Source: Planctomycetota bacterium (lineage in GTDB: Bacteria > Planctomycetota > Phycisphaerae > WQYP01). Taken from it: a stretch of 55,841 nucleotides of DNA. The stretch's first letter is position 1. Every line of letters begins with the position of its first letter. The stretch lies in contig JAKAEB010000021.1 in NCBI GenBank assembly GCA_021818445.1, positions 1 through 55,841 of the forward strand, written 5' to 3'. A model generated the notes under the pieces. The model was given only the letters and a program-made list of their open reading frames with translations, searched no databases and was not told the origin of the DNA. A program made the position numbers and the translations under genes. Shown one piece after another: positions 18,425 through 28,627 of the stretch.

Positions 18425-20160
18425 GGGGCATCTCGCAGTTGGGGCGGCACTGCGGACCGGTTCAGTACGCGCTGATGCGGCAACACATAAAACACCAGCA
18501 CATTGGCACCCAATGTCCGTTTGGCCTTAAATTTTACGACGTGGCCTCGCAATTTTAGTAATTGGAAGGGCCCCATCGTGGCGGGAATTTTGTTCGCCTG
18601 GTTTCCCTGCCACACCTGGTCAACAATAACTGGTCGTCGGTTACTGAGGGTAAGAATTTGCCGACGCGACTGGGAAAAGGGAGAAGAGCTTGCAAACATG
18701 TAATCCAGACCGCTGTAATACGCCACCAGCGCCCGGCGGTCATCCCCCACGCCAATATCGACCACCACCCCGCGGCGTGCGTTGGTCTTGAGCCAGCCGG
18801 CGCCATCCTCAATAAAGCGCATGCCGCGCTGGGGTGCATCAGCCAGATGCACCAGCCCCGGAATGCACACCACTCCGGTGAGAATAATACTCACGCGGTT
18901 GGGGTGATGCCCATCGATTAGCCACGCAGGCCATTTGCTTACGGCAGCGCGAAATTTTTCATTTTTCAGGGCGGCGTTCCAGCGAAAAGCCATACGATCA
19001 AGGCCCAAGGCTAAAATCGGCAGCAGCATCAACACCAGCACCAAAGTATGGCGGCCATGGAGATAGCCGGCAATATTCAAAAGCCAGATCATTACTGTAA
19101 TCCAGAGACCGGCCCATCCAAGCACCAGGGGCCGCCACCGTCGGCGTCCCCAAAAATGCGGTGCCAGCGCCATGGCGAGCAATAATACGATGCAGGCGGC
19201 GGGACTGAGCGTCTCAAAAACTTCCTGCGCAATTTTCATCCACATCCAGGGATGAAAAAACGCGGACGGCCCGATGAACGCCATATCGATATGGTGGCGC
19301 GTGTGGAAGCTTTGCAAAAGATGGGTGATGGCGGCATGAGAGGGGCTTGAATAATTCATGATTTCTAATTTTTTCTTGCGGGTAAAACCACCAATGGCCA
19401 TCATGTACGGCAAGCCGATAATTAAATATCCCGCAACGAGCATGCCTGCAGAGATTAAGGCGGGCAGTAAACCTCGACGCCGGCTTAGCGGCAGCGGTGA
19501 AGGGGGCGTTTTGGCTTTTAATGCGGACCAAACGTAAACGCCGTGGTAGATGGCCAGCGCCCAAAGCATAATCAGCACCGCCGCTACGCCTTCCGGCCGG
19601 GTGAGATAGCTGAGGCCGGACAACATTCCAGCAGCCAACCAATACCAGGGTTTGCACCGCAGTCCAGTCTTCATTGCCATTAATATCGATGCGCCAAGCA
19701 AACTCAAAAACAGCATATCGGAAATGCCATCGGCACCGTAGGCACCTGTTTTGCGGCCAAATATCCAGATAATCGACACGCAGGTGGCCGCCCACGACGG
19801 TGCCCCAAAGCGACGGGAAAGCCAGAATATCTCCAACGCAATCAAGGCCCCCGCCACTACGCCGACGGTCTGCATGGAATATATCCATGACATGCGGGCG
19901 TCGCCCACCAGATGAACCATTAATACATTATGAATAATCGCCCCGGCTATCGACTGGAGCGGGTGATAAACCTCGCGGCGCACGGCGTGGAGAGGATTGA
20001 TGAAAAATTCTTTCCCCTGCGCAATAAAGCGCATGGCGTCCGGGTTGACCACGGTGGTAAGCAGCGCACGCTCTGTCCGGACCAGCAAGGCGATGACAAA
20101 CAGCACTGCGAGTCCCACCCAGCGGCTGCGCCGTTTCAATCGTAATGGCTTGTCAATCAT
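18421..20160 (-). CDS. GT39/ArnT-like multi-pass glycosyltransferase
   Basis: The 579-residue protein starts with a membrane helix (VGLAVLFVIALLVRTERALL), followed by a first extracytoplasmic loop holding VVNPDAMRFIAQGKEFF. This is the acidic loop position expected in dolichyl-phosphate-mannose/ArnT-type transferases. Around ten more apolar segments follow, then a C-terminal soluble domain (about 440-579). Such enzymes move a sugar from a polyprenyl-phosphate donor to protein or lipid outside the membrane. Donor and acceptor are unknown. It is translationally coupled to coaE, an unrelated function, so the pairing probably reflects shared expression only. Confidence 0.7.
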   Translation of the reverse strand: MIDKPLRLKRRSRWVGLAVLFVIALLVRTERALLTTVVNPDAMRFIAQGKEFFINPLHAVRREVYHPLQSIAGAIIHNVLMVHLVGDARMSWIYSMQTVGVVAGALIALEIFWLSRRFGAPSWAATCVSIIWIFGRKTGAYGADGISDMLFLSLLGASILMAMKTGLRCKPWYWLAAGMLSGLSYLTRPEGVAAVLIMLWALAIYHGVYVWSALKAKTPPSPLPLSRRRGLLPALISAGMLVAGYLIIGLPYMMAIGGFTRKKKLEIMNYSSPSHAAITHLLQSFHTRHHIDMAFIGPSAFFHPWMWMKIAQEVFETLSPAACIVLLLAMALAPHFWGRRRWRPLVLGWAGLWITVMIWLLNIAGYLHGRHTLVLVLMLLPILALGLDRMAFRWNAALKNEKFRAAVSKWPAWLIDGHHPNRVSIILTGVVCIPGLVHLADAPQRGMRFIEDGAGWLKTNARRGVVVDIGVGDDRRALVAYYSGLDYMFASSSPFSQSRRQILTLSNRRPVIVDQVWQGNQANKIPATMGPFQLLKLRGHVVKFKAKRTLGANVLVFYVLPHQRVLNRSAVPPQLRDAP

Positions 20161-20263
20161 GTAACGCTTTCCATGGAACGCCGTTATCGGCAGCAGGCTG
20201 ATAGCCTACTCGCGGGAACGATCTGACGCTAACTGGCAAGCCGCAGGCAAATTTAAAACGTCA

Positions 20264-23200
20264 CTACAGGGCTTCGGCGTGGACGAGGCGCTGCGACTGC
20301 GTCGCACCGACCGCCGCATCACCCCCGTCCTGCAAACGGGCTTTGCCATCAAACTTCACGGATACTTTGCGGCTCACACCCTGCTCCTGCATGGTAATCC
20401 CATAAAGCAGGTCGGCCACCGCCATCATTCGCTTGTTGTGTGTGATGACCACAAACTGGCTATGATGCAAAAACTGCTGAATAATGGCGGCGAAGCGGCC
20501 TGTGTTGGCTTCATCCAGCGGGGCGTCAACTTCATCCAGAATACAAAACGGGGACGGCCGGGACTTAAATACGGCCAGCACTAACGCAATGGCGGTGAGC
20601 GCCTTTTCTCCACCGGACATCAGCGTGATCGACTGAAGTTCCTTACCCGGGGGCCGGGCCAGAATCTCGATACCGGATTCCAGCACATCTGCAGGTGTTT
20701 CAAGCATCACATCCGCCTTGCCGCCCCCAAACAGCAGTCGAAACGTCTCCTGGAATTCACGCCGGACCGCTTCAAAAGTTTCAACAAAGCGGGCCTGTGA
20801 ATCCTCATTAATTTTGCCGATTAAATCTTCAAGTTGCTTTTTCGCGTCAACAATATCCGCCATTTGGGCGGTCAGGAATGCCTCGCGCTGCTCCAATGCT
20901 TCAAGTTCCGCCACGGCGTCGAGGTTTACATTTCCCAGGCGGGCAATTTTGCCCTTGAGGTCATTAATTTCCTCATTTACCTGATCCCAGTTGATATCCT
21001 CGGGGGGCGAATAACTTTCGTGCGCTTCAATAAGATTGAAGGCCAATTCGTCCGCCGTGCGTTCCACAAGAGTTTCAAGGCGGACAGAGGCCTCATTTTG
21101 GGCCAATGACAATTCATGCACACGGCGCGATACCATGTCCAACTCGCCCTGAAGGGTGGCCAGTGCCGTTTGCGCCTCACCTCGCTGGGCAGATATTTCT
21201 GCCAGACGCTCGTTGCAGGTGGCAACCTGCGCTTGATGGCTGGCGACCTGGGCGGCAACCGCTTCGGCATCATGGCGGAATTTTGCCGCCGCTTCGACCA
21301 TCTCCTGAGTTTTTTGATCGATCGATACCATTTCCACATCCACCTGATTGAGGCGGTTGGTGGAATCCTGCTGCTGCTGGCGGGCGTTGGACAATTCCCG
21401 TGTAATGGCGGCCCGCTGTTCCTGCAGACGCCCCATGTCAACCCGCAAAGCGGTGGCTTTTTCTGAAATTTTCGCCGCGATTTGCCGCTGATTTTCAATC
21501 GCCGCTGCCGATTCCTTGGCCACCATTTCTGCCTGCTGAGCACGCTGTTCGATGTCCGCCGCCTTGGTGCGCAGTTCTGTCTGCTGATGGAGGCATTTTT
21601 CAGATTGTTGTTCCAAACCCGTCTGCTCGAGATCGACCAGCGGTATTTCGCTCGCCAAACGGTCGGCCTCCTGCTTCACCGAGGCATATCTGGCCGCGGT
21701 ACGGGCCGATTCATTCTGCATCTGCAGGTGCTCGTCACGCCGTGTTTTGAGCATGGCGGAGAACTCGGCCGCTTTCTGGTCGATGGCTGAAAGCTCCTGC
21801 TGCAACTGTGTCACTTCCTGCTCGCAGACTGCCACCTGCTGCGCGAGTTGTGCCAGTTCGCTGCGGCGGGCGATGGTGCCGGTCGTCTGCCCGCCCTTAC
21901 CCACAGTGATTAAACCGTTGGGTCGCACCAGTTCGCCACTGGTCAATACATAACTGAAGCCGGGCTTAAGGCGGCGGTGCGCCATGGCCTGGGTAATATC
22001 ATCGGCAACCAGCGTGCGCCCGAGCAATAATTCAACCAGCGGGCGAAATTCAGCCGCACAGCGGGCGAAGGCCGCCACGCAGGGCAAATCAGCCGAGTCC
22101 ATCTGTGCCGTCCCTGCTGGCAAGTCGCACGGCGAAGTTGATGGGGGATCAGACGGGGATTGGGCGTAGTGCGTCGATTGATCTGAAGGTAATTGATCAA
22201 GCAGCCACACGTGGATGCGTCCCGCAAGGCCGCGGAGTTTATCCAGGTCAGCGCCAAGCGCGTCGAGCGAGTCAAACACCAGTCCACCGGCGTACTCTCC
22301 CAGCGCCACTTCCACCAGCTTGGCGTGCTGCATGTCGGCGTCGATAAGGTCGGATAATATGCCGCGCAACTGATGATAGCCGGTATTCGCCTCTCTGGCC
22401 TTTAGTATTTCCTTAATAGGAGCCGCCATCCCCTCACGTCGGCTCTGCAATTCCTGCAGGACGTGGGTGCGGCCAAGCAGGGCAGACCTGAGTTCACGGG
22501 CGCGGGATAATTTTTCTGTCACCGCCATCTGCAACTGACTGTTGCTGGTGCGATCCACCTCGAGCAGGTTGATCTGCGAGAGGTCATCGGCGAGTTTGGC
22601 ATCGACTGCCGCTTTCTCGGCCTCGAGGGTTGCCATATCCGCCGCAGCAGCGCGCTGCCGCTGAACAATCATCTCGCGTTTGCCGGCCAGCGCTTCGAGT
22701 TGCCGGGCAATATTCTGCCTTTGCACATCGACCCCGGCGAGTTGATTCTGCAGCACGGCTGCCTGGCGCAGCAGGTCGACGGCCTCGACCTTCATTTTTT
22801 CTGAATTATTAATAATTTCCCGCAGACGGGCATTTTCGGTGTCCAATTCGGCTGCGGCTGTCTTCTGATCAGCCTGCGTCCGGGCCAGTTGCTCCTCGGC
22901 CGAAGCCATGGAGCGGCTCTGCACCTCAATGGCGGTGGCCAGTCCGGCCAGGCGTGCTTCGATATCTGCACGTCGCTCCACCAGCATGCGGCGCTGATCC
23001 TGCAATTGACGATGCTGCCGCCCGGCAAAATCCGCCTGCTGGATCAACGACTGCCGGGAATTTTCCGACTGTGCCAGCGCTCTTTCCGCCTGCCGCACGG
23101 AATCCTGAACCGCTGCGAATTCTATCTGCAAATCACTCAACGCTGCCTGCCGCGATTCATGCATACGACGGGTGGAAGCCTGCGAATCAATCGCGTCGGC

Positions 23201-23944
23201 ATGCTCGTTGTTGAGGTCAGAAAGACGATGATGCATCTGATGAAATTCATAAAGCGACTGCGATCGCCGCAACTCGCTGAGCCGCAGATCATATTCTTTG
23301 TAGTTGCGGGCCTTGCCCGCCTGCACCTTGATGCTGCGCAATTGTCTGAGAACTTCATCAAGCACCAACTGCGTCTGCGCCAGATTCTGGTCGGTTTTTT
23401 CAAGGCGGCGCAATGTTTCCTTTTTACGGGCTTTGAAGCGCGATATCCCGGCGGCCTCTTCAAATATTTCGCGGCGATCGATGCTGTTGGCCTCAAGCAG
23501 GGCGCTGATACGCCCCTGTTCAATAAGTGAGTAGGCGTCCACACCCACGCCGGTATCCAAAAACATTTCACGGATGTCGCGCAGCCGGGAATCGCGATTA
23601 TTAACTAAATATTCTGATGTGCCATCACGGTAAAGACGGCGGGTGATTTTCACCTGTGGCTCATCGACGGGCAGCCGCCGATCTTCGTTGCTGAATACCA
23701 GTGACACTTCCGCCATGCCGAGCGGTTTGCGGGAGGAAGAACCATTGAAAATAACATCCAGCATGCCATCGCCGCGGAGGCTTTTGGCCGACATTTCACC
23801 GAGGACCCATTTGACGGCATCGACGACATTGGATTTGCCGCAACCATTGGGGCCAACAATACCCGTAATACCGGAATCAAATTGGAAGACGGTCGGGTCC
23901 GCAAAAGATTTAAAGCCGGCAAGTTCGAGCGAGAGTAATTTCAA
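20264..23944 (-). CDS. smc: Chromosome partition protein SMC
   Basis: This is a 1226-residue SMC. From a TTG at 23944 the protein begins (M)KLLSLELAGFKSFADPTVF with Walker A GPNGCGKSN (31-39). An AAGGAGG site lies 8 nt before this TTG, and the family begins exactly here, so the longer frame to 24004 is rejected. Long coiled coils flank a hinge (about 500-690) that includes a short Ser/Pro-rich insert (QSPSDPPSTSPCDL). The C-terminal head has the signature LMSGGEKALTAIALVLAVF (near 1107) and Walker B FCILDEVDAPLDEAN (near 1128). It is the core ATPase of bacterial condensin; scpA and scpB are not adjacent. Confidence 0.96.
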   Translation of the reverse strand: MKLLSLELAGFKSFADPTVFQFDSGITGIVGPNGCGKSNVVDAVKWVLGEMSAKSLRGDGMLDVIFNGSSSRKPLGMAEVSLVFSNEDRRLPVDEPQVKITRRLYRDGTSEYLVNNRDSRLRDIREMFLDTGVGVDAYSLIEQGRISALLEANSIDRREIFEEAAGISRFKARKKETLRRLEKTDQNLAQTQLVLDEVLRQLRSIKVQAGKARNYKEYDLRLSELRRSQSLYEFHQMHHRLSDLNNEHADAIDSQASTRRMHESRQAALSDLQIEFAAVQDSVRQAERALAQSENSRQSLIQQADFAGRQHRQLQDQRRMLVERRADIEARLAGLATAIEVQSRSMASAEEQLARTQADQKTAAAELDTENARLREIINNSEKMKVEAVDLLRQAAVLQNQLAGVDVQRQNIARQLEALAGKREMIVQRQRAAAADMATLEAEKAAVDAKLADDLSQINLLEVDRTSNSQLQMAVTEKLSRARELRSALLGRTHVLQELQSRREGMAAPIKEILKAREANTGYHQLRGILSDLIDADMQHAKLVEVALGEYAGGLVFDSLDALGADLDKLRGLAGRIHVWLLDQLPSDQSTHYAQSPSDPPSTSPCDLPAGTAQMDSADLPCVAAFARCAAEFRPLVELLLGRTLVADDITQAMAHRRLKPGFSYVLTSGELVRPNGLITVGKGGQTTGTIARRSELAQLAQQVAVCEQEVTQLQQELSAIDQKAAEFSAMLKTRRDEHLQMQNESARTAARYASVKQEADRLASEIPLVDLEQTGLEQQSEKCLHQQTELRTKAADIEQRAQQAEMVAKESAAAIENQRQIAAKISEKATALRVDMGRLQEQRAAITRELSNARQQQQDSTNRLNQVDVEMVSIDQKTQEMVEAAAKFRHDAEAVAAQVASHQAQVATCNERLAEISAQRGEAQTALATLQGELDMVSRRVHELSLAQNEASVRLETLVERTADELAFNLIEAHESYSPPEDINWDQVNEEINDLKGKIARLGNVNLDAVAELEALEQREAFLTAQMADIVDAKKQLEDLIGKINEDSQARFVETFEAVRREFQETFRLLFGGGKADVMLETPADVLESGIEILARPPGKELQSITLMSGGEKALTAIALVLAVFKSRPSPFCILDEVDAPLDEANTGRFAAIIQQFLHHSQFVVITHNKRMMAVADLLYGITMQEQGVSRKVSVKFDGKARLQDGGDAAVGATQSQRLVHAEAL

Positions 23945-24091
23945 CGGACAGACCTCCTTGTCGGTCGACAATCGGGAAAAAATGTCGGGCGACCGCATGC
24001 ACACACGCGGTGACCGCGAGCGCTATTCCCGCTCGCACCCATTGCCTCCCATTAAGCTCGCACCACAATGGGTAGTAGGCGGCTCCGCATT

Positions 24092-24097
24092 ATTATA
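24092..24097 (-). promoter_or_regulatory. Possible -10 box for smc
   Basis: A consensus TATAAT on the minus strand lies ~150 nt before the smc TTG. No convincing -35 hexamer sits at 16-18 nt, so this is weak support only. Confidence 0.3.
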
Positions 24098-24221
24098 CAC
24101 GCTGACGTGGTGTAAAGGAATGCACTGGAACCATGGCGCGAACCATATTCAGCCCTGTTAAGGCCGGGGGTACAACTCCATGACGCATATCGACTTGCAA
24201 GCACCACTGGGGAAAAGTTGG

Positions 24222-24512
24222 GCGAGTTCGGGATAAGGAATCACGCCTTTAATTGGATGCCAGCGATTTTCCCGCAACTGTATGATGAATCGAAAAAAAT
24301 AAAGCGCATATTTTCGAGGCAGGACGCGCAATGCCGAAATGTTTTTGACGCGCGTGCACCATGCACGCGGCTAAATGGGGTGGCGGGTGTGAAACGGCTG
24401 GCAGGGTGTCCGCATCGCCAATGGTACCGCAGCCACCACGGCATTGGCTGCGACGAAAAATGTGATGCTTCAAAAAAACACAAATGACGCCATCCCTTAT
24501 CCCGAACTCACG
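24222..24512. repeat. 286-bp element with terminal inverted repeats, copy A
   Basis: The ends read GAGTTCGGGATAAGGAAT (from 24224) and, on the other strand, GAGTTCGGGATAAGGGAT (from 24509), 17 of 18 matching. The interior holds a perfect stem CGCGTGCA-CCA-TGCACGCG and a CCAATG/CATTGG pair. Copy B (32903-33188) has the same length and is about 94-95% identical by eye. An 80-codon minus frame inside is open in both copies, but most differences between copies change amino acids, so I do not call it a gene. It has the structure of a MITE-like non-autonomous element; no transposase is in the window. Confidence 0.8.
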
Positions 24513-24567
24513 TTTCAAATGGAGGCATCACCCGGACCGATGCGTAAGGTACAACCCGAAAGGCATT

Positions 24568-26616
24568 TCATTGGCTGCTATTTATTCTGTAACTGAGATA
24601 CAAAAATCCGGGTGCATTGGGAATGGAAAAGTTCACCATGCCGGAGGCCGGGACATGAACAATGCGGATGCCATGCGTTAACAGATTGGTGATGGTGAGC
24701 GTTTTACCGGCTACAAAATCCAGGGCAATGTTTTGATTTACATGATGATTGCCAATTTGCCTGAACAGGGTAATAAAGCCCCTGTGGGTGCGAAAGTCCT
24801 GATTTTGAAATCCGGACCAAGTTGCGTTATTCGGCAGGTTGCCGATGGGAAAGACGTACCCGGCAAACATGGCCGACCGATTTGCCTTGTAAATGGCGAT
24901 TAACCGGCGAAGCCTTTGACGCGTGGCTTGACTGAAAAGATGGGTCTGTGTGAAGATCATTGGCGAACCCATAATGGTCTGCATGAAGCAGTAGGAATTT
25001 GAGTACTGCCACGCGTCGGACAACTTACGATTGACGAGGCGGGTATCCGTGGTGGTTATTTGAAATTCATTGATATTATCGTATTTCGCCAGTTGCCAGG
25101 TATCGCGCAATACCAGATACGGCACATAAATTACATTGCGAGGCTGTTGCGTCTGCCGATTTTCGAGATAGACGTTGCCATATTGCCGTCCATAATAGTA
25201 GCCGATGCGGGGCAGTCGCTCGGTGACATCCCAGTTAACGCGCAGACGGTGGTGGCTATGCAGAATCAGACGTCTGATGTGGCCGGTTACCTTCGCCGCA
25301 TCGCGCATGCGGGGGAAATCGCAAAAATCGATTTTAAAGTACCGGAAACCGCCGTGGTCATAATTCCATGCCAAGTTTTTATAGGGACACTTCGCTTCAA
25401 ACCACAACCCCAGCCTGACTTTCGCTTTGGCGGCTGCGGCGCTGATGGTTTTCCATCCATCGGAATATCTGGGCCACCACGATAGTCGCCTGGGGTTGTG
25501 CCCGCGCCCCCACCCAGCGTCAATTTCCTGTACGTCGATGCCCAGATTCGCCTGACTTTTAATTTCCGCGAGCACATTACGCAGGCTTGCCCCACGAGCG
25601 GCATAGCTGGCACCCCAAGTGTTGGCCATTATATATTCGTCCTGCCGGGGATGAATCGGAAAGCAGATTCGATCAAAGCGTTTAAGTGCCAACTGCATGG
25701 CAAGCCTGTTGCCCTGATAGGTGATAACCCAGCTTGCCCAGCAGTGGTGGTAGGCCTGATCGTGGACACTATTCAAAAACCACCCGGTGCCGGTATTCAC
25801 AAGGCCGTGCTGATTCCATTGAAACCAGCCGGTGTTGGGACCCAGATGCGGCGTGTTGACGCATTTGTCCGACTCCTTGACCATGATAAGCCCGTCGCCG
25901 CGATGATTGTGCACAGCCACCACGCTGGCCCATGTGACTTTGCCGCGGGCACGGGCTGCGGCGTACCGCTGTTCGCGGAGGATAGGTGTGCCTCGCATGT
26001 TGCGATGCTGCGTGTCGGCATAATAGCCGATCCAACGTACCATCCTGCCAGCCAGATTGATGGGTACACGATCCACAACTCCCGGGGATGCGTAGTTATC
26101 GTGCACATCATCGACATGGGCAGCCTTGGCTGCAATGGCCCGCAAACGCCGTACCTGCACTTGTGTCCGCAAACCCGATGCATGGGGAAACACCCAGATC
26201 ACATAGCGCAGACCGATATTGTTCTGTGGATAATCAATCACCGCTGCAACGGTGAGATGTTTAGATGTAAATCCATGGTCGTTGCCTGATTGTGCATGAA
26301 TGGAAATCAGCTTGCCGCTGCCGGTCAAGGAAGGAAATGACCAATCCGCGTCGGCATCGGGCTTCGCATCATTCCATTGGAATTTGCCATGTAAATTACT
26401 GACGGACGTGGTTACAAACCCGCGCCCCGTCCAGTGCCATTGACGTTCAATTCGGCCCGTGCTCACCGTCAGATTATCGCCGGTTGTCCATGCATGGGCC
26501 GATTTGTATGCGGCGTTAAGTTGCGGTAATGCTGCCCAAAGCCGCCCGCCGAGCACCAGCGTCGTCAAGGTAATCACCAGTCTAAAAAGGGCTTTATTGG
26601 CCCCGGACGTTGGCAC
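24568..26616 (-). CDS. GH36-like (alpha-galactosidase-type) glycoside hydrolase, secreted
   Basis: The 682-residue protein starts at a GTG (26616) and has an N-terminal signal peptide (LFRLVITLTTLVLGGRLWA). A beta-rich domain (about 40-320) precedes the TIM-barrel core: NTWGASYAARG (near 331), EIDAGWGRG, RLGLWFEAKCPY, YFKIDFCDF with the candidate nucleophile Asp430, and NWDVTER...GNVYLENRQ. This string of motifs is that of the GH36/clan D alpha-galactosidase-like group in which 'DvT..R.GY...YGn.FlENRYTd' is conserved. The C-terminal beta domain is complete. It probably removes alpha-linked sugars outside the cytoplasm. It lies 47 nt after the sulfatase stop, suggesting co-transcription. The exact linkage is unknown. 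Confidence 0.75.
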   Translation of the reverse strand: MPTSGANKALFRLVITLTTLVLGGRLWAALPQLNAAYKSAHAWTTGDNLTVSTGRIERQWHWTGRGFVTTSVSNLHGKFQWNDAKPDADADWSFPSLTGSGKLISIHAQSGNDHGFTSKHLTVAAVIDYPQNNIGLRYVIWVFPHASGLRTQVQVRRLRAIAAKAAHVDDVHDNYASPGVVDRVPINLAGRMVRWIGYYADTQHRNMRGTPILREQRYAAARARGKVTWASVVAVHNHRGDGLIMVKESDKCVNTPHLGPNTGWFQWNQHGLVNTGTGWFLNSVHDQAYHHCWASWVITYQGNRLAMQLALKRFDRICFPIHPRQDEYIMANTWGASYAARGASLRNVLAEIKSQANLGIDVQEIDAGWGRGHNPRRLSWWPRYSDGWKTISAAAAKAKVRLGLWFEAKCPYKNLAWNYDHGGFRYFKIDFCDFPRMRDAAKVTGHIRRLILHSHHRLRVNWDVTERLPRIGYYYGRQYGNVYLENRQTQQPRNVIYVPYLVLRDTWQLAKYDNINEFQITTTDTRLVNRKLSDAWQYSNSYCFMQTIMGSPMIFTQTHLFSQATRQRLRRLIAIYKANRSAMFAGYVFPIGNLPNNATWSGFQNQDFRTHRGFITLFRQIGNHHVNQNIALDFVAGKTLTITNLLTHGIRIVHVPASGMVNFSIPNAPGFLYLSYRINSSQ

Positions 26617-26663
26617 AGGATCATCCCAAAAACTATAGGTACCATTTGCCCCACTTCACGGGA

Positions 26664-28247
26664 TCAAGGATAATATTGCTTCGTCTTAATTTCAGGTCGT
26701 TTTTCTCCGGCTTCCACCATGCGGGCAAGCAATCGTTCACGGAGATGAGTCGTAAGCTCAACCATTGATCGATCTCCGACATAGTGCACCAGTGAAGGCG
26801 GATCCTTCCGCCCGGCTAAATTGACGATCTGGGCCGGATCAGCCCGGTTATCGTAAAGCTGATAATCTTCATAGTGCATACTGCCAGGCTCATGAAATGG
26901 TTGGGCATCATGGGCCAGCGCCACATAGGTAAATTCCGGCGTGCGCAATGCTCTGGCGGTCTCCGACTCGCTGACCTGTATGAATACCTCATTACGCCAC
27001 GATTGCCGGGCGCTGGCATCATGCAGCAACGGCATGAAGCTTTTTCCCTGCATGCAGGACGGAACGGGCAGACCGACACAATCCAAAAGCGAAGGCGTCA
27101 CATCGATCATACTGACGAGTTCAGGAATGATTTGACTGTTATTAAACCCTGGCCCTTGAATGACCAGCGGCACATGGATGGAGCTTTCATGCGGGCTGCG
27201 CTTGTATTCGGTATTGCGCGTTCGGAAATGACAGCCATGATCACTCATGAAAACAACGATGGTGTTATCTTCAAGGCCTTGTTCCTTAAGTGTCTTTAAC
27301 AGTCTGCCTACCGACTGGTCAATGGCCTTAATATCGCCGTAATAATTGGCCGCCTGATACGGCCAGTCACCCGGGAGTGCCCGCAAATCGGGAGGAATAT
27401 ACGGATTACGATATTTATCCCCATAGCCCTTGGGCGGGCTGAATCCGTTGACAAAATTATCCTGGTGCGGCTCAAGCTGAGAGACCACAAGACAGAAAGG
27501 TTTATCGTGTTTTTTACGGAGAAACTTTTCGGCAAGATCTGTCAGATAATCGACGCGGTAAATGTCTTTGAAATGCATGGGGTGACCATCCCCATCCCAA
27601 ATGGTGCCGTGATACGGATGGGTGGTCAACTCATAGACGTTGGCTGCCTGCCACAGGTCAAGAAAGCCGCCACGATATTCCGGCTTAACATAGCCTATGC
27701 ACTTTTGCCATGTTTCATCCTTCAAATGCGGTGCGAGATGCCATTTACCGATGTAGTTGGTACTGTATCCCGCGGCGCGCAACTGCGTGGCAAGCGTAAC
27801 GGCGTCGGGCTTGATGCCCACGCGGGGATTGTCACTCCAAAGCAGTTTCCACACGCCGTTGGTGGTGCCGTATTGACCCGTCCACAGACAGGCGCGGGAA
27901 GGTGAGCATAATGGCTGATTGGTAATGAAATTCTGAAAAACCGTGCCGCGGCGATACATGGCGTCAATATTCGGCGTACAGGACATGGGATTCAAACCCG
28001 CGGCACCGACAAAATCCCAACGAAATTGATCCGAGTGGATAATAAGGATGTTAGGCAGTTTGGCGGGCTTACCTGCCACTTGTGTCCCGGTCTGTCCATA
28101 AGACCCAGGTATCGCTGCAGCCAGAGGTGCCGCCGCTGCAGTGACCACGGACCGGCGTAAAAAATCACGCCGTGTAGAGCCCGACGCCGGGCTGTGAGCC
28201 GCCGACTGATTTTTACCCATTAAATTTTCATTGCGTGATTCAACCAT
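26664..28247 (-). CDS. Sulfatase, Tat-exported, Cys-type
   Basis: The 527-residue protein has a twin-arginine signal (STRRDFLRRS at 24-33, then an Ala-rich core). The formylglycine motif is C114-S-P-S-R118, which requires oxidation by an FGE or anaerobic sulfatase maturase not seen here. Metal and active-site segments include IIHSDQFRWDFVG (near 69-81) and VVFMSDHGCHF. It hydrolyses a sulfate ester, most likely on a carbohydrate given its downstream partner, the GH36-like enzyme. The ATG at 28247 has GAGGA 7 nt upstream. Planctomycetes are known for large sulfatase sets; the substrate is unknown. Confidence 0.93.
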   Translation of the reverse strand: MVESRNENLMGKNQSAAHSPASGSTRRDFLRRSVVTAAAAPLAAAIPGSYGQTGTQVAGKPAKLPNILIIHSDQFRWDFVGAAGLNPMSCTPNIDAMYRRGTVFQNFITNQPLCSPSRACLWTGQYGTTNGVWKLLWSDNPRVGIKPDAVTLATQLRAAGYSTNYIGKWHLAPHLKDETWQKCIGYVKPEYRGGFLDLWQAANVYELTTHPYHGTIWDGDGHPMHFKDIYRVDYLTDLAEKFLRKKHDKPFCLVVSQLEPHQDNFVNGFSPPKGYGDKYRNPYIPPDLRALPGDWPYQAANYYGDIKAIDQSVGRLLKTLKEQGLEDNTIVVFMSDHGCHFRTRNTEYKRSPHESSIHVPLVIQGPGFNNSQIIPELVSMIDVTPSLLDCVGLPVPSCMQGKSFMPLLHDASARQSWRNEVFIQVSESETARALRTPEFTYVALAHDAQPFHEPGSMHYEDYQLYDNRADPAQIVNLAGRKDPPSLVHYVGDRSMVELTTHLRERLLARMVEAGEKRPEIKTKQYYP

Positions 28248-28627
28248 GCTGATTTCCTCTTCCTGCGTGTAAGGGGCAACGCCCCGATCACCAAAATCCC
28301 ACTCACTGATACTGAAACTTTCCGAATGATATCAACGGTGAGAAATTGCGTAAAGATGCGACCCGAAACCGAATATTATTTCAGTTGCGTGATGCATTTT
28401 GCTGGAAGATTCAATTTCCCATTGTGCACTGGTCGGGTCCCAAAGTTCACCCATTGAAAAAGGGGTAGACCGATTGAGGGGCCACCCCGCGTGATCAGCC
28501 TGATTTCCATTCTGGTATCTTCATTACCATGCTGGGCCGTGGGTTTCAAGTAACGCACCCCTCAGGTCTGCCCGGCCAACGCAAGCCATCCATCGACGGC
28601 GGGCGGTTGAACGCTTTTGCCGCTGCA
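28248..28627. other. Intergenic region between pseudopilin and sulfatase genes
   Basis: This 380-bp stretch separates the pseudopilin stop from the sulfatase start. It includes a 60-codon minus frame (28376-28558, GTG start) whose product ends in GLPLFQWVNFGTRP and PAKCITQLK. I do not recognise it, and it lacks a Shine-Dalgarno site; it may be a gene relic. The last ~120 bp before the sulfatase must contain its promoter or an upstream readthrough path; no clear boxes were found. Confidence 0.3.

Noticed and set aside
24241..24483. 80-codon frame present in both 286-bp elements (also 32920-33162)
   Set aside because: It stays open in both copies but most differences are non-synonymous, there is no ribosome site, and the composition is Cys/His/Trp/Arg-rich, so it is repeat DNA rather than a gene.
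25498..26289. 263-codon plus-strand frame
   Set aside because: It is antisense to the GH36-like gene, with no recognisable motif or ribosome site.
28376..28558. 60-codon minus frame after the pseudopilin gene
   Set aside because: GTG start without a ribosome site and no family match; kept only as a note within the intergenic entry.
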